Positions 53,161 to 61,985 of a stretch of DNA of 64,000 nucleotides are shown one piece after another. Source of the DNA: Hyalangium ruber (GTDB taxonomy: Bacteria > Myxococcota > Myxococcia > Myxococcales > Myxococcaceae); NCBI RefSeq assembly GCF_034259325.1, contig NZ_JAXIVS010000022.1:1-64000 (forward strand), read 5' to 3'. Every line of letters starts with the position of its first letter. Positions within the stretch are counted from its first letter, which is position 1. Position numbers and translations under genes: made by a program. The notes under the pieces were generated by a model. The model had not been told where the DNA came from and searched no databases. It saw only the letters and a program-made list of their open reading frames with translations.

Positions 53161-54186
53161 TCAGGGATCGAGGATGAGGCAGGCGTCGCCGAACTCGTGG
53201 CCCAGGTAGCCGAGCGCCTCGGCCCGCTTCGCCGCCTCCTTTAATAGGGGCTGCGGCGCGAAGGCCTGGAGCAGGGTGTAGTGACTGGTGGTTGGCTCGT
53301 GTACACCGGTGAGCAAGCCCTGCACCACGCGAAGCTGGAAGCCTGGCCCCAGGAGCAGGTCCGTCACCCCTTCGCCGGGCGTGAGGGTGCCTCCCCCCTG
53401 GGCGGCGCGTCCTTCCAGGGCGCGGACCACGGTGGTGCCCACGGCGATGACGCGCCCGCCGCGCTCCCGCGTGGCGTGGATGGCCTCCACCGTGGCCGAG
53501 GGGAGCTCGAAGCGCTCGGGGCGAGGCAGCGCGGCGTCGAGCGCCGGGTCTCCGGTGGAGGACAGCCCGGCGGCGTGGGTGAGGGAGGCGAGCTGCACGC
53601 CGTTGCGCCGCAGCTCGAGCAGCATCGCCCACGTCAGCGGCAGTCCCGCGGACGGAGGCTCCACCGCCCAGGGCCGGGCCGCGTACGCCGTCTGGATGTG
53701 CCAGAGCGAGAGCGGACCCGCGAGGTACGAGTACTGAACGGGGCGACCGGCGCGGTACAGCCCGGCCCACAGCGCGGCGCCCTCGGCGTCGAAGGCCACT
53801 CGCAGCAGGCGGGGAGAAGGCGGCAGCACCTCCACCACGCGCGCCGTCAGCGGGCCCAGCAGCAAGCGGGCACCCACGGGCAACACGGGCGGAGGAGGCC
53901 GATCCTCGGTGCGCATCCGCCAGTCACCCGCGCCGAAGAGCACCGCCGTCCATGTCCCCTGGGGCTCACGCGCGAGGAGCCGCAGTTCGAGCGCCGCGCC
54001 CTCCTCCGTCTGGCCCTGCAGGGAGGCCGGGAGCGTGGCCGCGTCGTTCATCACTAGCAGGTCTCCCGAGCGCAGCAGCGTGGGGAGCTGCTCCACCCGG
54101 GTGTCTTGGATTTCCCCGGTGGCCGGCGCGACGCGCAGCAGCCGGGCCGCCTCCGGGCGCTCTCGAGGCCAGCGCGCGGCGTTCAT
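53161..54186 (-). CDS. QueA-like S-adenosylmethionine:tRNA ribosyltransferase-isomerase, divergent
   Basis: A 341-residue protein of the QueA family, which transfers the ribosyl part of SAM to preQ1-modified tRNA to form epoxyqueuosine. It retains DLLVMNDAATLPASLQG, IQTAYA, the GGRVIAVGTTVVRALE segment and LRVVQGLLTGVH. It departs from canonical QueA at the C-terminal motif (usually FHLPRSTLLML, here VHEPTTSHYTLL) and in a shorter middle. It may be a QueA paralogue with another role. Its ATG overlaps the SDR stop by 4 bp. Confidence 0.8.
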   Translation of the reverse strand: MNAARWPRERPEAARLLRVAPATGEIQDTRVEQLPTLLRSGDLLVMNDAATLPASLQGQTEEGAALELRLLAREPQGTWTAVLFGAGDWRMRTEDRPPPPVLPVGARLLLGPLTARVVEVLPPSPRLLRVAFDAEGAALWAGLYRAGRPVQYSYLAGPLSLWHIQTAYAARPWAVEPPSAGLPLTWAMLLELRRNGVQLASLTHAAGLSSTGDPALDAALPRPERFELPSATVEAIHATRERGGRVIAVGTTVVRALEGRAAQGGGTLTPGEGVTDLLLGPGFQLRVVQGLLTGVHEPTTSHYTLLQAFAPQPLLKEAAKRAEALGYLGHEFGDACLILDP

Positions 54187-54908
54187 GCGGCCTCCAGACG
54201 CGCGGCTTCCAGGCGGCTGCCCGTGGGCACGGCCTCGGCGCGCTCGATCAAGGTGACGAGGCGGGCGGCCACATCTTCGGGACGCGCCAGCGTGGCGGGG
54301 TCGGCCTCCGGCAAGGCGTCGCGGTGCATCCGCGTGTCCATGTCGCCCGGGTCTACGTTGAGGAAGCGCACCCCGGTGGCCTCCAGCTCCGCGGCCCAGA
54401 TGCGGCCCAGGTGCTCCAGCGCCACCTTGGAGACGCCATACGCGCCCCAGCGCGGGTAGGCAGACACGGCCGCGTCCGAGGTGAGGTGGACCACCAGGCC
54501 CCCGCCGCGCAGCGCCATGGCACCGGCCACCGCCTTGGTGAGGCGGAAGGGCCCCACCACGTTCACCTCCAGCACGCGCGTGAGGTCCTCGCACGCGGTG
54601 TCCAGCAGCAGCGGCAGCGGCGTGGGCCCCAGGGTGCTGGCGTTGTGCACCAGCACGTCGATGGGCCCCACCAGCGCGCTGGCCGCGCCCACCAGCGGGT
54701 AGATGGCCTCCTTGTCCCCCACGTCGTAGGCCAGCGCATGCGCCTCGTGCCCTTCCGCGCGAAGGGCGGCCGCTACCGCCTCTATCTCTCCCGCGTTGCG
54801 CGACACCCCCACCACGCGCGCCCCCTTGCGCGCCAGCCGCTTCAGCAGCGCCTCACCCAGCCCCCGGCTTGCTCCCGTCACCAGTACCGCCTTGCCCTCG
54901 AGCTTCAT
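54183..54908 (-). CDS. Short-chain dehydrogenase/reductase
   Basis: A 241-residue classical SDR. Cofactor motif VTGASRGLGEALL (TGxxxGxG, at 10-22), NNAG-equivalent HNAST near 90, and the catalytic set S/YxxxK as YGVSK near 153. The substrate is unknown. AGGAGG precedes the ATG. First gene of an operon with the QueA-like gene and divergent from the XRE-cupin regulator, 85 bp apart. Confidence 0.92.
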   Translation of the reverse strand: MKLEGKAVLVTGASRGLGEALLKRLARKGARVVGVSRNAGEIEAVAAALRAEGHEAHALAYDVGDKEAIYPLVGAASALVGPIDVLVHNASTLGPTPLPLLLDTACEDLTRVLEVNVVGPFRLTKAVAGAMALRGGGLVVHLTSDAAVSAYPRWGAYGVSKVALEHLGRIWAAELEATGVRFLNVDPGDMDTRMHRDALPEADPATLARPEDVAARLVTLIERAEAVPTGSRLEAARLEAA

Positions 54909-54964
54909 CGTGACTCCTCCTGTGCCTCATGGAGTACACGTGTTCCGCCCATGGATTGGCTTGC

Positions 54965-54982
54965 CTGCCAAGGCATTGGCAG
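54965..54982. promoter_or_regulatory. Candidate operator in the SDR/XRE intergenic region
   Basis: Inverted repeat CTGCCA-N6-TGGCAG, 11 bp before the regulator ATG. Its position between divergent genes fits an autoregulatory site of the XRE-type regulator. Confidence 0.45.
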
Positions 54983-54993
54983 AATGCCACCGC

Positions 54994-55554
54994 ATGAGCG
55001 ACGAAGAGCTGGCGGGCTGGCTGGCGCGCAACATCAAGGCGCTGCGAGAGGCGCGAGGAGCCACCCAGGCGCAGCTCTCGAAGCTGGCGGGCATTCCCCG
55101 CGCCACCTGGGCCCACCTGGAGTCAGGAGCGAGCAACCCCACGCTCGCCGTGCTCCACCGGGTGGCGAGCGCGCTCCAGGTCTCCTTGGAGGAGCTGGTG
55201 GCCCGGCCCCGGGCCAACGCCCGGTACTACCCTCGCGAGAGCCTGACCGTGCGCCAGCGCGGCGCGGGCCTGCTGCGCAAGCTGCTGCCGGATCCGATTC
55301 CGGGCATGGAGTTCGATCGGATGGAGCTGCCCCCTCGGGTGCGGATGACGGGCGTGCCGCACACCCCGGGCACGCGCGAGTACCTGGCATGCGAGGCGGG
55401 GCAGCTGGCGCTGGTGGCCAGCGGCGAGCGCTTCCTGCTCCAAGTCGGGGACGTGGTGGTGTTCCGGGGGGACCAGAAACACTCCTATGAGAACCCCGGG
55501 GACCGGACCGCGGTGGGCTACTCCGTCGTCCTGCTGGCACCGCCCTCGAGGTGA
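54994..55554 (+). CDS. XRE-family regulator with cupin domain
   Basis: A 186-residue regulator. The N-terminal helix-turn-helix (about 8-70) reads NIKALREARGATQAQLSKLAGIPRATWAHLE. The C-terminal cupin (about 100-180) includes LLQVGDVVVFRGDQKHSYENPG, with a His that may contact a ligand or metal. The layout matches small-molecule-responsive repressors. It probably controls the divergent SDR/QueA-like operon and itself through the palindrome at 54965-54982 (inference). Confidence 0.85.
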   Translation: MSDEELAGWLARNIKALREARGATQAQLSKLAGIPRATWAHLESGASNPTLAVLHRVASALQVSLEELVARPRANARYYPRESLTVRQRGAGLLRKLLPDPIPGMEFDRMELPPRVRMTGVPHTPGTREYLACEAGQLALVASGERFLLQVGDVVVFRGDQKHSYENPGDRTAVGYSVVLLAPPSR

Positions 55555-55566
55555 GCCGCGCCCGCG

Positions 55567-56400
55567 CTACGAGGTGCCCGTCACCGCGCGCAGCATCGCC
55601 ATGGGCCCCACGGCGCGCACCCGCTCGAGCAACTCGCGGTTCTTCACCAGCAGCGAGCCCGCGAAGGCCAGGGAGTTGAGCGAGATGCCCTCGAAGCACT
55701 CCTGCGCGCGGGGGACCACCAGCGTCCAGTCCCGCGTGGCCAGCAGGTTGTAGGGCGTACCGGGCCGCTCGCAGCCCACGGCGCGCAGCAGGTCCAGATA
55801 GGTGGCGTGCGCCTGCGTGGGCGTCTGGGGCGGCGGCCCCAGGGCGTGGCGGAACGGCAGCGGGCCCCGAGCGATGGCCACGTCCATGGGGGTGCGGAGC
55901 CCTCCGGCGGCCAGGGGCACCGGGACGAGCTGGAGGTGCTTGTGGGGCTGGCTCGCTCCGGCGGTCCTTCCACCATTATAGAAGGCGAGCGCGTCGAACT
56001 CGGCCATGCCGCACAGCAGCGCCTCGAAGTCGGCCGGGGTGAGCAGCTCGTCCTGGTCCTCGTAGTCCCGGGTGACGAGCAGCGCGTGGTGCTCGAAGAC
56101 GTTGAACTTGTTCAGCAGACACACGTGCGCGGGCGGCACGTGGCCCACGAACAGGTCCTCCTCATAAGGAGGCAGGAACGGGTTCTTCGGCGGCTTGCCC
56201 TGCGCCGGAGGCTGCGCGGCCCGCGCCTTGCGCTCCAGGCTGGAGACGACCCGAACGAGGAAGGGAACGCCCTCGTCCTCGACGTGCTCCACCTCGGTGT
56301 GGATGGGCACGAGCGCGCCGCTGGCCAGGGCCCGTTCGGTGCGCTGGACGATGGCGCTCCAGAAGGTGCCTCGCGCGAAGAAGGGAGGAAGCTCGCTCAT
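55567..56400 (-). CDS. Ap4A phosphorylase/ATP adenylyltransferase-like protein
   Basis: A 277-residue protein of the Apa1/2 type. It shows the histidine-triad-like core QPHKHLQLVPVPL, with a preceding LLNKFNVFEHHALLVTRDYEDQ and PYNLLATRDWTLVVPR. Such enzymes split diadenosine tetraphosphate with phosphate to ATP and ADP or do the reverse. The ATG overlaps the stop of the upstream hydroxylase gene by 4 bp. The enzyme appears complete. Convergent with the XRE gene. Confidence 0.85.
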   Translation of the reverse strand: MSELPPFFARGTFWSAIVQRTERALASGALVPIHTEVEHVEDEGVPFLVRVVSSLERKARAAQPPAQGKPPKNPFLPPYEEDLFVGHVPPAHVCLLNKFNVFEHHALLVTRDYEDQDELLTPADFEALLCGMAEFDALAFYNGGRTAGASQPHKHLQLVPVPLAAGGLRTPMDVAIARGPLPFRHALGPPPQTPTQAHATYLDLLRAVGCERPGTPYNLLATRDWTLVVPRAQECFEGISLNSLAFAGSLLVKNRELLERVRAVGPMAMLRAVTGTS

Positions 56401-57005
56401 CGGCCCACCGTATCGCGCCCGTAGTACCACGCCGTCAGGGCGAGCCTCGGCGCGTGCGCGGGCAGCACCTCGTGCTCCAGCTTCTCACTGAGGAAGACCA
56501 CCAGCCGGTCCAACGTGGGCGCCACCTCCACCGTCCCCTCCTCCAAGAACAGCCGGAGCTGGCCGCCATGCTCGGGGCGCCAGTCCGGGTTGGCGTAGAA
56601 GATCGCCGTCACCCGCCGGTTCGACTGGCCAGGGAAGGCGTCCCGGTGCCGCACATAGCGCGCCCCCTCGCCGGGATACCAGGCGAGCTGAACATCGAAG
56701 CGGCCCAGCCCCAGGTAGGCCGCCGCCGAGAGCGACTGCCCCAGCGCCTCGAAGGCCTCCCACAGGGAGCCCAGCGCCGTGCTGCCCGGCTCTGGCGTCA
56801 CCCAGGTGATGAAGTCTCCGCGCACGGAGGTGTCCTCGGTCCGGTCCGCGCCGCGACGAATGCCTGCGGGCCGCAGCGCTCCAGCCTCCACCCGCGCGAG
56901 TGCCGCCGCGTGGACGGCGCTCGCCCGCTCCCTGCCCAGGAAGGCCTCTCGCGTGAAGAAGCCCTGCGTGCCCAGCGCTTCGATTTCCTCGTCTCGGAGC
57001 TCCAT
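56397..57005 (-). CDS. 2-oxoglutarate/Fe(II)-dependent prolyl-hydroxylase-like oxygenase
   Basis: A 202-residue enzyme. The iron motif H-x-D is in RYVRHRDAFPG, with the third His in LEHEVLPAH and the 2-oxoglutarate-binding Arg in RLALTAWYYGR. The NRRVTAIFYANPDW strand and HGGQLRLF segment fit the prolyl 4-hydroxylase/EGLN-like group. Its target protein is unknown. It is translationally coupled to the Ap4A phosphorylase-like gene and diverges from the DUF4230 gene. Confidence 0.87.
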   Translation of the reverse strand: MELRDEEIEALGTQGFFTREAFLGRERASAVHAAALARVEAGALRPAGIRRGADRTEDTSVRGDFITWVTPEPGSTALGSLWEAFEALGQSLSAAAYLGLGRFDVQLAWYPGEGARYVRHRDAFPGQSNRRVTAIFYANPDWRPEHGGQLRLFLEEGTVEVAPTLDRLVVFLSEKLEHEVLPAHAPRLALTAWYYGRDTVGR

Positions 57006-57065
57006 GTGTTCACCCGCACCGTGCCCCAGACGCGGCCCTCTGTCAGCCGGAGTAGACTTGGGGAC

Positions 57066-57680
57066 ATGAGGCTCATCCTGCGGATCCTCCCCGTCGTGCT
57101 CGCCGCCGTCCTGGGTGCGGTGGGTGCCTTCGTCGCGCTGCGCCCCTCACCGAAGCTCCTGCCGGACCCGCCGGCCCTGGTGCTCCAGATGCGCGAGGTG
57201 ACGCGGCTGGAGACGCTGGATGTCTCCCTCTACAAGAAGGTGAGCTTCAGCCCCGAGCCCACCGCCTCGGACGCGCTCTGGAAGGACGTCATCCACTGGG
57301 CCGCCTACTCCCTGCGCACACCCCGGGGCCGCGCCATCGTCTTCGCCGACGTCCACCTGGGCTATGACTTCCAGCGCGTCGACACCTCGTCGCTTCGCGT
57401 GACGGGCACCCGCGTGGAGGTGGTGCTGCCACCGCTGGAGGTGAAGGTGGAACTGCGCCCGGGGGAGACGGAGATCATCGACTCCAACCTGGACAGCGCG
57501 CAGACGGCGCAACTGCTGGAGCGCGCCCGCCTCGCCTTCGAGAAGGAGGTGCGCGGCGATGTGCGCCTCCAGCAGCGCGCGCGTCAGTCCGCGGAGCGCT
57601 CGCTGCGCGGCCTGTTCCTGTCGCTGGGCTTCAACGAAGTGCGCTTCGTGGACCAGCTCACCCAGGCCTCGGCGGGGTAA
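57066..57680 (+). CDS. DUF4230 membrane-anchored protein
   Basis: A 204-residue protein with an N-terminal membrane helix (about 5-26, ILRILPVVLAAVLGAVGAFV). The DUF4230 pattern follows: RLETLDVSLYKKVSF, AIVFADVHLGYDFQRVD, LRVTGTRVEVVLPPLEV, and a helical C-terminus (LEKEVRGD-type ... QQRARQSAERSLRGLFLSLGF). Function of the family is unknown. Confidence 0.85.
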   Translation: MRLILRILPVVLAAVLGAVGAFVALRPSPKLLPDPPALVLQMREVTRLETLDVSLYKKVSFSPEPTASDALWKDVIHWAAYSLRTPRGRAIVFADVHLGYDFQRVDTSSLRVTGTRVEVVLPPLEVKVELRPGETEIIDSNLDSAQTAQLLERARLAFEKEVRGDVRLQQRARQSAERSLRGLFLSLGFNEVRFVDQLTQASAG

Positions 57681-57784
57681 CGCGCCCCGCGCACCGCCCT
57701 GGCCCAAAGGGGACTGATGATGTGGGTGACAGCGCTACACACCCTCTGCGTATAGCGCCTCGGAGCGCAAGCCGAGGGCTGCCG

Positions 57785-59035
57785 CTACAGTCGCGTCAGC
57801 CCCTCGGCGGTGAGGCGAAAGAGGCCGGGGATTCCATCCGGTGCGTGGCCCACCTTCGCCAGCGCCTCGCACTCGGCCTCATCCCCCTCGCGGCACACCA
57901 GAGCGAATTCGCGGTGCCCCAGGCTCACCCGCAGGGGACCTTCCCCCGCCTGCTGCACCAGACGCCGCCGCTGCTCGGCGGTGAGCAGCCGCGCGCCATC
58001 ATGCCCGTCTCCCTCCGCCACGGCCCACAGGCCGCTGAACGCCTCGGCCAGCCGCACCATGCCCCGGTCCAGCACCACGGGGTGAACGGGCGCCGGAGCG
58101 GCCTCCAGGTTGCGCCATGCCGCCTGCTCCACCGCCTCCGTGCTCAGCCCGGCGGTCTCCAGGGCGGACACAGGCAGGTAGCGCACGTACTGCGCATCCT
58201 CCAGCACGAAGAAGACCTCCAGCCCGGCGGGCCCCGGGCGGTGCAGCGCTCCCACGGCCTGAGCCTCGAAGCCCGCCGGTCTCAGCACGGGCCGGAGCCG
58301 CGACTCCAGCGTGGTCGCGTCTCCTCCGAGCCCGGTGCCCATGCCGCCCAACTGCCGGGCCAGGTCCTCGACATAGGCCGTCAGCCCACTCCGGCCGCCG
58401 GGATAGGCGCCATACAGCGAGGCCACATCCACCCGGGCCAGCTCGCCGCTCTCGAGTTTCACCAGCACGTTGCGTCCCTGGAGGCGGAACTTCACGCCTG
58501 CCCGCCTCAGCGCCGCCGCCAGCGCCGCATTGAACTCAGGGCGCAGCACCTGCTCCTCGGGCTGTGCCGGAGGAGGCAGCTCCACCGCCTCCAGCTCTTC
58601 CTTCAGGAGCCGTGCCTCCTCGTCGAACGGGTCACGCTCCAGCACGTCGCGGACATACTCCTGCGCCCTCCCCTTCTCGCCCCGGCGCAGCGCCAGCACG
58701 GCCAGCACCTTGATGGCCTCGGGGTCTCCGGGGCTCAGCGCCAGCGCTTCCCGCAGCGCCACCTCCGCATCGCCGTAGCGGTCCAGCCCGAGCAGCGCCC
58801 GAGCTAGGCCCAGGCGCACCTGCAAGTCCTTCGGGAAGTCGCGCCGCAGTCGCTCCAGCAGCGGCAGGGCCTCGCGCTCGGCGCCCGCGTTGACGAGGGC
58901 ATGCGCCACGGTGAGCCACAACGTGGCGCCCGAGCTGCCCGCGGCCGCGGCCCGCAGCGCGTCCAGCTCCGCCTCGCTCAACGTCTCGCCCAGTTCCACC
59001 TTGCGGCGGAGGCTCTCCAGATTGCCGCTGCTCAC
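57785..59035 (-). CDS. TPR-containing protein with unassigned C-terminal domain
   Basis: A 416-residue protein. The first about 160 residues contain TPR repeats (ALPLLERLRRDFPKDLQVRLG, LVALREALALSPGDPEAIKVL-like, AQEYVRDVLERDPFDEEARLL). The rest (about 175-416) is an alpha/beta domain with VLVKLESGELARVDVASLYG and EVFFVLEDAQYVRYLPVS, which resembles DUF1444-like proteins. GTG start. No signal peptide. It is followed by a convergent DUF4230 gene. Function unknown. Confidence 0.7.
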   Translation of the reverse strand: MSSGNLESLRRKVELGETLSEAELDALRAAAAGSSGATLWLTVAHALVNAGAEREALPLLERLRRDFPKDLQVRLGLARALLGLDRYGDAEVALREALALSPGDPEAIKVLAVLALRRGEKGRAQEYVRDVLERDPFDEEARLLKEELEAVELPPPAQPEEQVLRPEFNAALAAALRRAGVKFRLQGRNVLVKLESGELARVDVASLYGAYPGGRSGLTAYVEDLARQLGGMGTGLGGDATTLESRLRPVLRPAGFEAQAVGALHRPGPAGLEVFFVLEDAQYVRYLPVSALETAGLSTEAVEQAAWRNLEAAPAPVHPVVLDRGMVRLAEAFSGLWAVAEGDGHDGARLLTAEQRRRLVQQAGEGPLRVSLGHREFALVCREGDEAECEALAKVGHAPDGIPGLFRLTAEGLTRL

Positions 59036-59044
59036 AGCGCGACT

Positions 59045-60046
59045 CTAATCCATCAGCGCCTGGGGGCGTTCGGGCATCAGCATCCGAAGAACCTCGGCCG
59101 CCCGCTCCCAATAGCCGTCCTCCACCTCCTGCCCGAGCTGCACGGAGAAGAGCACACCTCTCTCCCCATGGAGAAACCAACGGAGTTCATCCCATGTCCG
59201 GGTGGGGCGCTCCGTCTGGAGACAAGCCTTCAAGTCCTGGAGAGAAAAACCAAGGAACCGTGCCGCCAGCCGCACCTGGACGTCACTCCATTTCGAGCCC
59301 TCGGGTACACCATGAATGAAGAGGAGGCGCGGCTCGGGCATGGACGACAGGAGCGCGCCCAGGAAGGCCTCGCGTTCGCCTACGGGAGTGGCGACCGAGT
59401 CGGAGCGCCTGTCCGCGGGGACAGTGGAGAGCTCGAGCAAATAGACATCATCGAGCAGGTGGGGCGCGGTGTTGTCCGCGACGCGCTTGGGCTGGAGCAG
59501 ATCCCGAGGAGTGCCGCCCCAAGCGAGCGCGATGAGCGAAGCAAGCCGGCCCCAGGTGCTGCGCGAGGGATTCCGGTAGAAGTCATTGGGATAGCGCTGA
59601 AAGGGAACCTCACTCCAAGCAGAGCACTCCAAGGCACCGGCCGCGACGTGGACATCCGCGTCCGCGAGCCAGAGGGCCTGGAGGAGCAACCCTTCCAATA
59701 GGAACTCAGGGCTATCCAATGTGTAGACAGGTTCGGGCCCCAAGACGAGCAGGGGCGCGGAGGGATTGCCCAATCCCACGGCCCAGGAGTTCAACAACTC
59801 CGGATGCCCGCCCGCTCGATGGAGCGGCGCGAAGGGGATCCGGAGGTCGGATGGAGCCAGTTGCCGGGTCCGCAAGACCTGGTCCAGCAGCTGAGCCAGG
59901 GTTCGCGCCACCTCTCGGAGCGCCACGCTTTGAAGAGCCCCGGAGGACCGGCTGCACAGCTCGCGAAGATGTACCAGGTACCGCCGGGCGCCCTCTTCGA
60001 CCACAGAAAGATACGCCGTCCGAGCCGGGCTTCGTCCGCCTTCCAT
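59045..60046 (-). CDS. Hypothetical protein
   Basis: A 333-residue protein of unrecognised family. It has helical segments (about 1-60), GNPSAPLLVLGPEPVYT near 95-115 and LLFIHGVPEGSKWSDVQVRL near 245-265, and ends in helices. The GNPSAPLLVLG strand is vaguely like the first motif of uracil-DNA-glycosylase-fold proteins, but the other motifs are not evident. The ATG at 60044-60046 is used. It lies 9 bp upstream of the TPR gene and may share its transcript. Confidence 0.6.
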   Translation of the reverse strand: MEGGRSPARTAYLSVVEEGARRYLVHLRELCSRSSGALQSVALREVARTLAQLLDQVLRTRQLAPSDLRIPFAPLHRAGGHPELLNSWAVGLGNPSAPLLVLGPEPVYTLDSPEFLLEGLLLQALWLADADVHVAAGALECSAWSEVPFQRYPNDFYRNPSRSTWGRLASLIALAWGGTPRDLLQPKRVADNTAPHLLDDVYLLELSTVPADRRSDSVATPVGEREAFLGALLSSMPEPRLLFIHGVPEGSKWSDVQVRLAARFLGFSLQDLKACLQTERPTRTWDELRWFLHGERGVLFSVQLGQEVEDGYWERAAEVLRMLMPERPQALMD

Positions 60047-60161
60047 GCATGAACGATAGCACCTGCTTACCTCAAGCCCTCCAGCTCCTCGTTCCTTGCA
60101 GATTGTACTGAGCGGTGCGAGGAGTCTGGTCAGGACGCAACCCACACTCGATGGAGAAGCC

Positions 60162-60566
60162 ATGAAGAAGGCGATCGCGGCCGCGAACCCTACGGCATAC
60201 GTCGCGGCCCTCTCCGGCTGGCAGCATGCGTGTGTCACGAAGCTGCGAGCAGCCGTCCGGGCGGCAGGCCGCGCTGCGGGGCCACTCGATGAAGTGATCA
60301 AGTGGGGGCACCTGGTCTATTTGGCGCAGGGGCCGGTGCTGCTGATCCGCGCCGAGCCGACGCGCGTGCTCCTTGGCTTCTGGCACGGGAAGCGGTTGCG
60401 CGACCTCGAGCCGCGCCTGCGCCCGGGCGGCAAGTACGAGATGGCGACGCTCGAGCTCCGCGAGGGCGATGCCATGAGCAAGGCGAGCGTGCAGCGATTG
60501 ACGGAGGCCGCGCTCCAGCTCAACGCCACGCTCGGCGATCCGACGCAGGCCGTGCGCGCCCGGTAG
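60162..60566 (+). CDS. DUF1801 protein
   Basis: A 134-residue protein of the DUF1801 (YdhG/YjbR-like) family: MKKAIAAANPTAYVAALSG, a core of AAGPLDEVIKWGHLVYLAQG and RVLLGFWHGKRLRDLEPRL, and GGKYEMATLELREG. Family function is unknown. GGAG precedes the ATG. It is convergent with the sensor kinase gene. Confidence 0.8.
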   Translation: MKKAIAAANPTAYVAALSGWQHACVTKLRAAVRAAGRAAGPLDEVIKWGHLVYLAQGPVLLIRAEPTRVLLGFWHGKRLRDLEPRLRPGGKYEMATLELREGDAMSKASVQRLTEAALQLNATLGDPTQAVRAR

Positions 60567-60593
60567 GAATACGTGCGCCGCTCACCCGCGGCT

Positions 60594-61985
60594 TCAACCC
60601 GGGGCGCAGGGGCCCTCGATGATGACCTTGAGGCCGTGAGGCGCGTTGGGCACGAAGGCCACCTCGAGCCCGACGCGCCGGCCCAGCTCTCGAACGATGG
60701 CCACGCCCAGGCCACTGCCGCGGGGATCCCTGCGCCGCGCCTGGCTCGAGCGGAAGAGACGCTCGCCCAGGCGCTCCAGCTCCTCGGGAGTGACGCCAGG
60801 CCCGTCATCGAGCACCGTGAGGCGAAAGCGCTCGGCCCCCACGGCCTCGAGCACCGCCACCACGTGGCCACCCCGGTGGCCATGGGTGATGGCGTTGTGG
60901 AGGAGGTTGCTCACGGCCTGCTCCAGCATCGTCGGGTTGCAGCGCACCCAGAGGGCGGCGTCCGGGTATGCGGCCTCCAGGGTCAGCTCCTTGCGGCGAG
61001 CCAGCAGCGAGAGCCGCCGGGTGACGCGCTGGACAATGGCCCCCAGCTCGGCCCGGGGATCGCCCGCCAACGGGTCCACGCCCTCGCCGAGCTGGCAGGC
61101 CAGGCGCAGGTTGTCCACGAGCGAGGTGAGGTAGACCGTGTCCTCGATGCCCTGCACCAGCAGCCCGGAGACCTCTTCCGAGGGAGCGGTCGCGGCGAGT
61201 TCCAGCGAGAGCTGCAGCGAGGCGATCGGTGTCTTCAGATCGTGGGCCACGTCGGACAGGAAACGCTCCAGCGCGTGCTTCTGCTCCTCGATGCGGGCGG
61301 CGTCCGCCACGACGCGCGCGTGGGCGGTGTCGAGCACCCGCGACAGCTCTCCCAGCTCATCGGGGAGCTTGTCCTCCGTGGACGCATAGCTCGAGCCGCC
61401 GAGCTGTCCGGCCGCCCGGTGCAGCCGACGGAGCCTCCGCAGGAGCGGCCGGATGACGGAGGTAGTCGAGAGCGCGGCCCCCAGCGAGGCGACAATCACG
61501 GCCGCCAGCAGCATCCACCGCAACCCGTACAGACGAACCGTGGTGACTGGCCACCGGCACTCGATGAGGCTGCAGGGCCCGCTCTCCGCGCCCCGCATCA
61601 GCACGGCCCCACCCCACCGCTTGCCCTCGAAGAGCGGGAAGTACAAGATGATGGGCTGCTCTTCACCCGCGGCCAGCCGTGCGACCAGGGAGGGATCGGG
61701 CCCGGTGTCCGGAGCGGCGGTCCACCCCGGGGCCAGCACCTGGCTGGCATCGAACGCCACGAGATGGAGGCCCTCGGGCAAGGTGAAGCTCCACCCCGCT
61801 GGAGCCGCCTGGCACTGGGGCACATAGGTCGCGCGCAACGCGCTGGAGAGGAAATGGGTCGTGGACCGGATGCCCGCCTCCGAGCCTCTCCGGAAGAAGA
61901 AGTAGGCCACCACCGTGGTCGTCAGCAGCCCCAGCAGCACGGAGAAGGCCACCGTGCGCCGGGCCAGCCCGCTCCAGAGCCTCAT
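60594..61985 (-). CDS. Sensor histidine kinase
   Basis: A 463-residue membrane kinase. Membrane helix 1 at about 9-31 and helix 2 at about 155-175 (GLRWMLLAAVIVASLGAALS) flank a periplasmic sensor loop with two Cys. HAMP-like linker (IRPLLRRLRRLHRAAGQLGG). HisKA phospho-acceptor in FLSDVAHDLKTPIASL. HATPase motifs NLLHNAITHG, VLDDGPGVTP and GSGLGVAIVREL. Its ATG overlaps the regulator stop by 4 bp (ATGA), so the pair is coupled. The signal is unknown. Confidence 0.93.
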   Translation of the reverse strand: MRLWSGLARRTVAFSVLLGLLTTTVVAYFFFRRGSEAGIRSTTHFLSSALRATYVPQCQAAPAGWSFTLPEGLHLVAFDASQVLAPGWTAAPDTGPDPSLVARLAAGEEQPIILYFPLFEGKRWGGAVLMRGAESGPCSLIECRWPVTTVRLYGLRWMLLAAVIVASLGAALSTTSVIRPLLRRLRRLHRAAGQLGGSSYASTEDKLPDELGELSRVLDTAHARVVADAARIEEQKHALERFLSDVAHDLKTPIASLQLSLELAATAPSEEVSGLLVQGIEDTVYLTSLVDNLRLACQLGEGVDPLAGDPRAELGAIVQRVTRRLSLLARRKELTLEAAYPDAALWVRCNPTMLEQAVSNLLHNAITHGHRGGHVVAVLEAVGAERFRLTVLDDGPGVTPEELERLGERLFRSSQARRRDPRGSGLGVAIVRELGRRVGLEVAFVPNAPHGLKVIIEGPCAPG

